Assembly (NCBI GenBank): GCA_021797025.1
Contig: JAKAAK010000199.1
Coordinates: forward strand, 1-5,996
Direction of reading: 5' to 3'
Length of the DNA: 5,996 nucleotides
Source of the DNA: Thermoplasmata archaeon
GTDB lineage: Archaea > Thermoplasmatota > Thermoplasmata > Thermoplasmatales > Thermoplasmataceae
A program made the translations under genes and the position numbers. The notes under the pieces are model-generated. The model did not search any database. It saw only the letters and a list, made by a program, of their open reading frames with translations, and was not told the origin of the DNA. Below, one piece after another: positions 1 to 5,262 of the stretch. The number at the start of each line of letters is the position of its first letter. The stretch's first letter is position 1.

Positions 1-14
1 ATAAAAGGCAGTGT

Positions 15-626
15 TTAATTGAAAGATTTATTTTTTGAATCGTTATAACTATTGAGAGGATACCAGTTGAAACCTTTCATTTCTATTACATTTCCGTAAA
101 GTGAAAAGATCGATATGGAGCAGTTTCCGATTTCCAGTTTTGTCAGCGGAAAGCCTTCAGTAAGCGTTGCTATGGAAAACATGGCCCTGATAGGTTCCAG
201 ATGGGTGGCTATTAACACGGTTTTGTAATCGTGATCAGATATAGATGAGGTGAACTCTATTAGTCTTTTCTTAACACTGGAAAATTTCTCGACATTATAT
301 TTATTGGCAACTCCATCCTGGAATGTTTCGTACCATTGAGGATCTTTTGCCGTTATTTCTGACATTTTTTTGCCTTCCAGATCACCTGTACCAACGTCCC
401 GTAATAAGGGATTTGTGGTGTATTCCTTATATCCCATTATTTTCAGTGTGTCCTTTACCCGTTGAATGGGACTGCTGAAAACAGCATCGAATTTAATTTT
501 TTTCAGATATTTACCGGTTTCAAAAGCTTCTTCCTTGCCCTTTTCGGTAAGTTCTGTGTTATCCCGGGGAAATACAGCCTCAACATTGTTGTAAGTTTCC
601 CCGTGCCTTACAAAATAAAGCAACAT
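15..626 (-). CDS. Histidine phosphatase superfamily protein (phosphoglycerate mutase-like)
   Basis: This 203-residue protein belongs to the histidine phosphatase (branch 1) family, cytosolic enzymes that remove or move phosphate through a phospho-histidine intermediate. The N-terminal RHGE motif (residues 7-10) supplies the nucleophile His8. SSPIQR (51-56) supplies the second phosphate-binding Arg, and THLEPIR (141-147) carries the second catalytic His142. The usual LRExxxGxWEG block appears as LRDVGTGDLEG (75-85), so the expected acid is Asp77 rather than Glu. The length is normal for a complete single-domain member, with no signal peptide or membrane segment. The ATG is the first codon of the conserved fold, and an AT-rich TATA-like box lies about 25 nt upstream with no Shine-Dalgarno sequence, as for a leaderless mRNA. 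The gene is divergent from the transporter. The substrate cannot be read from the sequence; cobalamin-pathway phosphatase, phosphoglycerate mutase and broad-specificity phosphatase are all possible. The family call is secure and the specific function is open. Confidence 0.9.
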   Translation of the reverse strand: MLLYFVRHGETYNNVEAVFPRDNTELTEKGKEEAFETGKYLKKIKFDAVFSSPIQRVKDTLKIMGYKEYTTNPLLRDVGTGDLEGKKMSEITAKDPQWYETFQDGVANKYNVEKFSSVKKRLIEFTSSISDHDYKTVLIATHLEPIRAMFSIATLTEGFPLTKLEIGNCSISIFSLYGNVIEMKGFNWYPLNSYNDSKNKSFN

Positions 627-645
627 AGCACAGTATTGGACCTTA

Positions 646-660
646 CTAAATAATATTTTA
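646..660 (-). promoter_or_regulatory. TATA-like box of the phosphatase gene
   Basis: Read on the minus strand this is TAAAATATTATTTAG, an AT-rich TATA-like element. It is centred roughly 25-27 nt upstream of the ATG at 626. Archaeal TATA boxes lie about 26 nt before the transcription start, so transcription would begin at or very near the start codon. The stretch between box and ATG has no purine-rich ribosome-binding site. Assignment rests on position and composition only. Confidence 0.45.
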
Positions 661-672
661 GATACTTCTCAA

Positions 673-688
673 TTTTTCTATAGGAAAA
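673..688. promoter_or_regulatory. Dyad-symmetric motif in the divergent promoter region
   Basis: The sequence TTTTTCTATAGGAAAA is an imperfect palindrome around CTATAG, with 14 of 16 bases symmetric. It lies between the two opposing TATA-like boxes of the phosphatase and transporter genes. The same 11-mer, TTTTTCTATAG, recurs upstream of purC at 2188-2198. The position would suit a regulator acting on either or both divergent genes, but an AT-rich palindrome of this size can arise by chance. Confidence 0.3.
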
Positions 689-710
689 AAAACTTCAGGA
701 CTAAATAATT

Positions 711-722
711 CTTAAATATATG
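711..722 (+). promoter_or_regulatory. TATA box of the transporter gene
   Basis: CTTAAATATATG contains a good archaeal TATA match (TTAAATATA, 712-720). It is centred 24 nt before the ATG at 740, so the transcript is probably leaderless. No Shine-Dalgarno-like sequence lies between the box and the start codon, which supports the ATG at 740 as the true start. Confidence 0.6.
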
Positions 723-739
723 TATATGATAATAAACAA

Positions 740-2155
740 ATGAATAGAAATGTGGGACTGTTTGTTATAGTCCTCGGTCTGATGATGACCGGCATTGATA
801 CTACCGCTGTGATTTTGGCATTACCAGATATAACCATGGATTTGCATTCAAATCTGGATACAACAATCTGGGTCATTATCATTTATCTGCTCATAATAGC
901 AGTTATGACCACACAGCTCGGAAGATTCGGAGATTCCTTCGGAAGGTCGAAAATATACAACTCGGGATTTATAGTGTTTACCATTGGTTCTGCCCTGGCA
1001 GGAACCTCTTTCAATATTATTGAACTTATCGGATTCAGGGCATTGCAGGCTTTCGGTGGGGCGCTCATGCAGGCCAATAGTGGTGCCCTGATAGCCGATC
1101 TTTATCCTCCCAATCAACGCGGCAGGGCTTATGGATATACTGCAATTGGCTATACAACGGGAGCGACTCTTGGAATCCTGGTCGGTGGTGTAATTACAAC
1201 TTTTATCGGATGGGAATATATTTTCTATATCAATATTCCAATAGGAATTATTGCGACTGTACTGGGGATAAAGAATATAAAAAGTGGAAAAACAACAAAG
1301 ACGTACTTTGATATACCCGGTTTGATATCATTACTGGCTGCCCTGACACTTACAACATATGGAGCTGCTGATATAACCGGTGTGGGCGTCAATGCTTTCA
1401 ATATAACTATAATAGTGGCCGGTCTTATCATACTGGGAATATTTATTTCTGTGGAAAAAAGAGTTAAAAATCCTATTATAAATATGAAAATCTTTTCAAA
1501 CCGAATATTCAACTTCTCGCTTTTTGCCTCGTTTTTTGAGAGTATGGGATATTTATCTGTTATTTTTATAATCATAATGTATCTTCAGGGTATCAGAGGA
1601 TTGAGCCCGCTTGCTGCTTCATTACTCCTTGTTCCGGGCTATGTACTGGGCGCATGCATAGCACCATTCGCCGGTAGACTCACGGATAAGATAGGTGCAA
1701 GGATTCCTGCCACATCCGGATTATTTTTGATGCTTACAGGTATACTTGTCTATGCGACCTTCTCCGTTACTACTCCTTTATATTTTGTCATAATAGCCTC
1801 AATTCTGGGTGGCAGTGGTTCATCTCTCTTCTATCCTGCCAATAACAGTGCGGTCATGGCAAATGCACCCCAGGGCTACTACGGCTTATCTTCAGGGATG
1901 CTGCGCACCTTTGCGAATATAGGCACTTTGATAAGCTACGTTCTTGCCATCACCATTGCCTCACTCACCGTTCCGAGAAATGTTGCATTTGAAGTATTTC
2001 TTGGCCTGCATGATATAGTAGGCACACTTGCCGCAAAGTTCATGATAGGAATTCGTTCCGCTCTGATAATGTCGTTCGCAATAATCGTTGTTGCTATAAT
2101 ATTATCTGCATTCAGGGGAAAGGAAAATCGGGGAGAAGCAGGTAAATCAAAATAA
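740..2155 (+). CDS. MFS transporter, DHA2 type (14-helix drug:H+ antiporter-like)
   Basis: This is a 471-residue integral membrane protein of the major facilitator superfamily, most like DHA2 (EmrB/QacA) proton-driven multidrug exporters. About 14 hydrophobic segments can be counted, roughly at 5-29, 43-60, 72-90, 91-110, 132-155, 160-178, 192-212, 219-238, 258-280, 288-310, 322-340, 346-366, 387-410 and 436-458. Family motifs are present: D1-like IDTTAVILALP (19-29), motif A GRFGDSFGRSK (61-71), motif B with Arg100 and Gln103, and the post-motif-C block GWEYIFYINIP (157-167). A second motif A-like loop is AGRLTDKIGAR (311-321). Motif C (132-150) keeps its glycines but has Ile146 where antiporters usually have Pro. 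The C-terminal tail is short, basic and probably cytoplasmic. The start is supported by a TATA box 24 nt upstream. The substrate is unknown, and export of drugs, organic acids or metabolites is possible. No local TetR or MarR regulator is seen. Confidence 0.9.
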   Translation: MNRNVGLFVIVLGLMMTGIDTTAVILALPDITMDLHSNLDTTIWVIIIYLLIIAVMTTQLGRFGDSFGRSKIYNSGFIVFTIGSALAGTSFNIIELIGFRALQAFGGALMQANSGALIADLYPPNQRGRAYGYTAIGYTTGATLGILVGGVITTFIGWEYIFYINIPIGIIATVLGIKNIKSGKTTKTYFDIPGLISLLAALTLTTYGAADITGVGVNAFNITIIVAGLIILGIFISVEKRVKNPIINMKIFSNRIFNFSLFASFFESMGYLSVIFIIIMYLQGIRGLSPLAASLLLVPGYVLGACIAPFAGRLTDKIGARIPATSGLFLMLTGILVYATFSVTTPLYFVIIASILGGSGSSLFYPANNSAVMANAPQGYYGLSSGMLRTFANIGTLISYVLAITIASLTVPRNVAFEVFLGLHDIVGTLAAKFMIGIRSALIMSFAIIVVAIILSAFRGKENRGEAGKSK

Positions 2156-2181
2156 AAGCAATTTAACCGTAGACGAGTACT

Positions 2182-2193
2182 GTATATTTTTTC
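2182..2193 (+). terminator. Possible T-rich terminator after the transporter gene
   Basis: GTATATTTTTTC, with a run of six T at 2187-2192, lies about 30 nt after the transporter stop. Archaeal RNA polymerase commonly terminates at T-runs without a hairpin. No stem is apparent upstream of it. The run overlaps the CTATAG dyad counted below as a possible purC regulatory site, so the two readings compete. Confidence 0.3.
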
Positions 2194-2200
2194 TATAGAA
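2187..2200. promoter_or_regulatory. Palindromic motif upstream of purC
   Basis: TTTTTTCTATAGAA contains the perfect 10-bp palindrome TTCTATAGAA (2191-2200). It shares the 11-mer TTTTTCTATAG with the site at 673-683. It lies immediately upstream of the purC TATA-like element, with its dyad centre about 50 nt before the ATG. A regulator-binding role is inferred from position and recurrence only. Confidence 0.3.
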
Positions 2201-2213
2201 CACAGGATTGGAT

Positions 2214-2223
2214 AAAATTATAT
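2214..2223 (+). promoter_or_regulatory. TATA-like box of purC
   Basis: AAAATTATAT is centred about 26 nt before the purC ATG at 2245. This is the spacing expected if transcription starts at the start codon. No ribosome-binding site is evident in the intervening bases. It implies purC has its own promoter rather than reading through from the transporter. Confidence 0.5.
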
Positions 2224-2244
2224 CTACATTAACTATTTACAGAT

Positions 2245-3129
2245 ATGGAACTGTTACGTAAAGGTAAAGTTAAGGATGTTTATGATGATGGCGATACTTT
2301 AATTTTCAAATTTTCAGACAGAATATCTGTTTTTGATAAAATCATTCCATCGGCTATACCCCATAAGGGTGAATCCCTGTGCAGAACCTCCAACTACTGG
2401 TATAATATGGTATCATCCCTGGGAATTGATACAGACCTTATAGAATTGTTGTCTCCCAGTGAGATGCGTGTGAAAAAATATAAACAGCTTGATTACGGAT
2501 ATCCATTTCTATCCAATTTCATGATTCCACTAGAGTTTATTACCCGTTATTACCTTGCCGGATCATTATTCGACAGAATTAAATCGGGAGAAATAAATTA
2601 TCATGCTCTGGGTTTCAAGAATATGCCAGAGTATAGTGATCAGCTCCCGGACCCATTTTTTGAGGTATCTACCAAATTTGAAAAATTTGACAGGTATCTT
2701 GACATGAAAGAGGCACTGGAAATTTCTGGTCTTGAACTCAGTGAACTTTACGATATACGGGAAATCATTTTCAGAATAGACCGCCGCATTAACAGTGCTG
2801 TAGAATCCAGGGGGCTTTTGCATGCAGACGGAAAGAAGGAATTCGCCCTCGGGACCGGAAGAACACCTGTTATTATCGATACATTCGGGACACTTGATGA
2901 AGACCGGTTCTGGGATAAAGCCGATTATGATAATGGCCAGATAAATGAACTCAGCAAGGAAATGGTCAGGCAGTACTACCGTGAATCCGGTTACCATAAA
3001 AAACTTTTTGATGCCAGGGACAGGCATGAAAAGGAACCTGATATAGGACCCCTGCCTGAAAATATGATTAAAAGAGTTTCAGATCTTTACGTGCACATGT
3101 ATGAAAAAATAACCGGTATGAAATGGTAA
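2245..3129 (+). CDS. purC: SAICAR synthetase (phosphoribosylaminoimidazole-succinocarboxamide synthase)
   Basis: PurC condenses CAIR with L-aspartate using ATP to give SAICAR, a late cytosolic step of de novo purine synthesis on the way to IMP. The 294-residue protein shows the family blocks in order: GKVKDVY (7-13), nucleotide-binding loop; FSDRISVFD (23-31); the KG..L..TSNYW region (41-52); PLEFITRYYLAGS (95-107), matching the PxExxxRxxxxGS signature; STKFEKFD (142-149); HADGKKEF (193-200); and DTFGTLDEDRFW (212-223). Glu199 and Asp212 align with the metal-coordinating acids of the bacterial enzyme. Its length is nearer the roughly 300-residue yeast-type enzymes than the roughly 240-residue E. 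coli type. The ATG is 6 residues before the first motif and has a TATA-like box about 26 nt upstream. No other purine gene adjoins it here. Some signature positions differ from the usual consensus (Thr213 for Glu, Leu217 for Pro), but the ATP and metal sites look intact. Confidence 0.95.
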   Translation: MELLRKGKVKDVYDDGDTLIFKFSDRISVFDKIIPSAIPHKGESLCRTSNYWYNMVSSLGIDTDLIELLSPSEMRVKKYKQLDYGYPFLSNFMIPLEFITRYYLAGSLFDRIKSGEINYHALGFKNMPEYSDQLPDPFFEVSTKFEKFDRYLDMKEALEISGLELSELYDIREIIFRIDRRINSAVESRGLLHADGKKEFALGTGRTPVIIDTFGTLDEDRFWDKADYDNGQINELSKEMVRQYYRESGYHKKLFDARDRHEKEPDIGPLPENMIKRVSDLYVHMYEKITGMKW

Positions 3130-3289
3130 TAATTTTCTATCGGCTCAATCCTGCCATGGGGGTATTGCTATAGGTTAATTCCAGAAACAAGCCACTACCT
3201 ATGAGATTGAATATATCTCTTTAAGTTAAAATTATGTACGTATTCCTGTATTAGCAACAAATTTTTGTACTTACAGATAACTTATTAAG

Positions 3290-3298
3290 TTTATAATT
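3290..3298 (+). promoter_or_regulatory. Distal TATA-like box of the acyl-CoA synthetase gene
   Basis: TTTATAATT is a good TATA match centred about 37 nt before the TTG at 3331. Initiation about 26 nt downstream would give a short leader before TTG, or a leader of about 29 nt before the GTG at 3349, long enough to include the GGAG at 3337-3340. A second candidate box lies at 3315-3322. Confidence 0.4.
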
Positions 3299-3314
3299 CA
3301 TATTCGATTAATAG

Positions 3315-3322
3315 GATATAAT
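3315..3322 (+). promoter_or_regulatory. Proximal TATA-like box of the acyl-CoA synthetase gene
   Basis: GATATAAT is centred about 30 nt before the GTG at 3349. If this box is used, transcription would begin near 3345. That is downstream of the TTG at 3331 and only a few bases before the GTG, which would exclude the TTG start. It competes with the box at 3290-3298. Confidence 0.35.
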
Positions 3323-3330
3323 TTCAAGAA

Positions 3331-5034
3331 TTGAATGGAGATGGCAATGTGGAATATTCAAACAATGAAGAAGAATTCGATAAATTAGTTGAGAAATCTT
3401 ACCCACCTGAAACTAAAAGGCACATAATTATACCTAATATCAGTATATATGAGGCCTTTAGCATGTCTGCAGAAAAGTACCGTGATAATATTGCCATAGA
3501 TTTTATCGGAACTAAAATCAGTTATGGAGATCTGAAAAATGAAATTGAACGAACATCAGCATTTTTAAATAATACCGGTATTCATCAGGATGAACGTTTA
3601 ACGCTCATGCTTCCAAACCTACCCCAGTACGTTGTATTTTTCATGGCAGCTGCGAAACTCGGCATCACCGTTGTACAGATGAATCCGCTTTATACTACCC
3701 CTGAAATAGAATATGAACTCAAAGATTCCGGGTCAAGAAATATTGTTATAATGGCAAGTTCACTGAAGAAAGTTATGCCTTTGAAGACCGTACTGCTGGA
3801 CAACGTTATAATAGTTGGAGTAGACGATTATCTTTCACCTGGTAAGGCCCTTCTGTTTAAACTGGTAGATAAAGAAAATAATATTAAAATACAGCAGGAA
3901 AGTGGAATTATAAGATATAAGCATGGAATTCCGGGAACAACTGCTGGGAATGCTAAAATTGATCCTTCCAGTAGTGTTGCACTCCTGCAGTATACAGGCG
4001 GAACAACCGGGATTCCAAAGGCAGCCACTCTCACCCACAGAAATTTGCTTGCAAATGCAAACCAGCTTATAGAATGGTTCCCCGAAGATTTCAAGGAGGA
4101 AATATCATATCTTGCATCTATTCCATATTTTCATGTGTACGGTATGATGACGGCTATGCTGACACCACTGTTGCAGGGTTCAGAACTTATTATCATCCCG
4201 GATCCCAGAAATCAGAAAATGATATTAAAAACAATCAGGAAAAAGAAGCCCACAGCATTTCCAGGGATACCTACCATGTATCACGGTATTATTAATTATC
4301 CCAGAGTTGAAAAATATGGTATAGATAACATTAAACTCTGCATTTCAGGTGCTATGTCGCTACCCCAGGAAATTCAGAAAAAATTTGAGGATATAACAGG
4401 GGGAACACTGGTTGAAGGCTATGGATTAAGTGAATGTTCTCCGGTTACAAATATATCCCCTCTACAATCAGAGTATAAAAGCAAAAGAAGGCAGGGTTCA
4501 ATAGGTTTACCACTCCCTGATACTTATGAAAAAATAGTCGATGTAAATGATGGTGTTACGGAGCTCCCGCCTGGAAAAGAGGGAGAATTGCTCATAAAAG
4601 GCCCCCAGGTTATGGTGGGTTACTGGAACAGGCCTGAAGAGAATAAATCAACTCTTATAGAAGGGTGGCTTCATACAGGTGATATAGCCAGAATGGATAA
4701 TGATGGTTATTTCTATATAGTCGATAGAAAGAAAGACCTTATCATAGCGGGAGGCTACAACATATATCCAAGAGAGGTAGAGGAGGTCCTGTATGAAAAT
4801 CCTAAAATCTCAGACTGTGCTGTAATAGGAATTCCTCATGCGCATAGGGGGGAAACTGTAAAGGCATTTATAGTTCCCTTAGATAAAAGTCTTACCGAAG
4901 AAGAGGTAAAGAAATATTGCAGGGAAAAGCTTTCCGTTTATAAAATACCAAAAATCATAGAATTCTGGGACAGTTTACCCTTAACATTGGTAGGCAAAAT
5001 AGATAAAAAGGCTCTGAGAGAGGAAAAAAGATAA
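3331..5034 (+). CDS. Long-chain fatty acid-CoA ligase (FadD-like AMP-forming acyl-CoA synthetase)
   Basis: This is a cytosolic or membrane-associated enzyme of the ANL adenylating superfamily. It activates a carboxylic acid with ATP to an acyl-AMP and transfers it to CoA. Numbered from TTG (567 residues), it shows LQYTGGTTGIPK (219-230), the phosphate-binding loop in its FadD form, followed by LTHRN (234-238). GYGLSE (363-368) is motif A5. The WLHTGD (446-451) to DRKKDLI (465-471) to GGYNIYPREVEEV (474-486) run covers the hinge and fatty-acyl-CoA synthetase signature. VGKIDKK (554-560) carries the acyl-adenylation Lys556. All core catalytic positions are present. The chain is full length for FadD-like enzymes, with no TM segment. 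The frame is open only after the stop at 3319-3321; TTG (3331) and GTG (3349) are the available starts. GGAG at 3337-3340, 8 nt before GTG, favours the shorter 561-residue form. Chain-length preference is not readable. No beta-oxidation genes adjoin it. Confidence 0.92.
   Translation: MNGDGNVEYSNNEEEFDKLVEKSYPPETKRHIIIPNISIYEAFSMSAEKYRDNIAIDFIGTKISYGDLKNEIERTSAFLNNTGIHQDERLTLMLPNLPQYVVFFMAAAKLGITVVQMNPLYTTPEIEYELKDSGSRNIVIMASSLKKVMPLKTVLLDNVIIVGVDDYLSPGKALLFKLVDKENNIKIQQESGIIRYKHGIPGTTAGNAKIDPSSSVALLQYTGGTTGIPKAATLTHRNLLANANQLIEWFPEDFKEEISYLASIPYFHVYGMMTAMLTPLLQGSELIIIPDPRNQKMILKTIRKKKPTAFPGIPTMYHGIINYPRVEKYGIDNIKLCISGAMSLPQEIQKKFEDITGGTLVEGYGLSECSPVTNISPLQSEYKSKRRQGSIGLPLPDTYEKIVDVNDGVTELPPGKEGELLIKGPQVMVGYWNRPEENKSTLIEGWLHTGDIARMDNDGYFYIVDRKKDLIIAGGYNIYPREVEEVLYENPKISDCAVIGIPHAHRGETVKAFIVPLDKSLTEEEVKKYCREKLSVYKIPKIIEFWDSLPLTLVGKIDKKALREEKR
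3337..3340 (+). promoter_or_regulatory. GGAG ribosome-binding site bearing on the GTG start
   Basis: GGAG lies 8 nt before the GTG at 3349 and is the only Shine-Dalgarno-like sequence seen before a start codon in the window. If functional it makes GTG (3349) the initiator and shortens the ligase by six residues compared with the TTG at 3331. It requires a transcript with a leader, so it pairs with the distal TATA-like box at 3290-3298. Confidence 0.35.
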
Positions 5035-5073
5035 TATAATCTTTATAATTATACAAGCTTTGTTATTTCTAGC

Positions 5074-5084
5074 CATATTTTTAT
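5074..5084 (+). terminator. Possible T-rich terminator after the acyl-CoA synthetase gene
   Basis: CATATTTTTAT, with five T at 5078-5082, lies about 40 nt after the ligase stop in an otherwise AT-rich spacer. It fits a hairpin-free archaeal terminator, but T-runs of this length are common in such sequence. Confidence 0.25.
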
Positions 5085-5097
5085 TGTAAGAACGGCA

Positions 5098-5112
5098 TTT
5101 AAAATATTTAAA
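5098..5112. repeat. AT-rich inverted repeat with TATA-like character
   Basis: TTTAAA-ATA-TTTAAA is an inverted and direct repeat of the self-complementary hexamer TTTAAA with a 3-nt centre. It resembles a TATA element readable in either direction, but no coding region starts at the right distance on either strand. The rest of the 5035-5262 spacer holds another orphan TATA-like sequence (TTATAAAG, about 5152-5159) and no credible gene. Confidence 0.4.
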
Positions 5113-5220
5113 GTAGAAACCATGTTGTGATCGTGTAACATATTATGTGTATTTATAAAGGGTACCTCTTATTGAAGTCAGTTGCACAATTCATTTTGCC
5201 ATAAATTTTGATTTAATGTA

Positions 5221-5250
5221 AATCCCCTGTACGGTTAAATACAGGGAATT
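5221..5250. repeat. Palindrome surrounding the transposase promoter
   Basis: AATCCCCTGTA (5221-5231) and TACAGGGAATT (5240-5250) are inverted repeats matching at 10 of 11 positions around an 8-nt centre; the inner 7 bp (CCCTGTA/TACAGGG) are perfect. The centre and inner right arm contain TTAAATA (5235-5241), a TATA box for the transposase. It could be an operator, a hairpin within an insertion-sequence end, or part of the terminal repeat. It is close to the probable left end of the element, but the matching right end is outside the window. Confidence 0.7.
5235..5241 (+). promoter_or_regulatory. TATA box of the transposase gene
   Basis: TTAAATA is centred 25 nt before the ATG at 5263, the spacing seen for the other leaderless genes here, and the same core as the transporter TATA box (TTAAATATA). 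It lies at the centre of the palindrome 5221-5250, so a protein bound there, or an extruded hairpin, would compete with TBP. Confidence 0.5.
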
Positions 5251-5262
5251 GATTGGTTTTTT

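Noticed and set aside
462..653. 63-codon plus-strand frame overlapping the phosphatase gene
   Set aside because: It is antisense to conserved phosphatase codons and shows no recognisable domain or motif.
848..1575. Three minus-strand open frames (64-116 codons) inside the transporter gene
   Set aside because: They are fully contained in a well-supported MFS gene and their translations show no domain features; they arise from the opposite strand of membrane-helix codons.
2566..3027. 153-codon open frame antisense to purC
   Set aside because: It lies wholly within the purC coding sequence, and its translation shows no recognisable family motif; a shadow of the real gene.
3170..3202. ATAGGT ... 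ACCTAT inverted repeat downstream of purC
   Set aside because: A 6-bp arm with a long loop and no following T-run is too weak to call a terminator or structured RNA.
3246..3276. CTGTA ... TACAG inverted repeat upstream of the acyl-CoA synthetase, resembling the CCCTGTA arms at the insertion-sequence end
   Set aside because: Only 5 bp arms with a 21-nt gap; the resemblance to the transposase palindrome is too short to separate from chance.
5145..5204. 19-residue ORF with an upstream AT-rich stretch in the spacer before the insertion sequence
   Set aside because: Too short, with no ribosome-binding site and no TATA box at the right distance; expected by chance.
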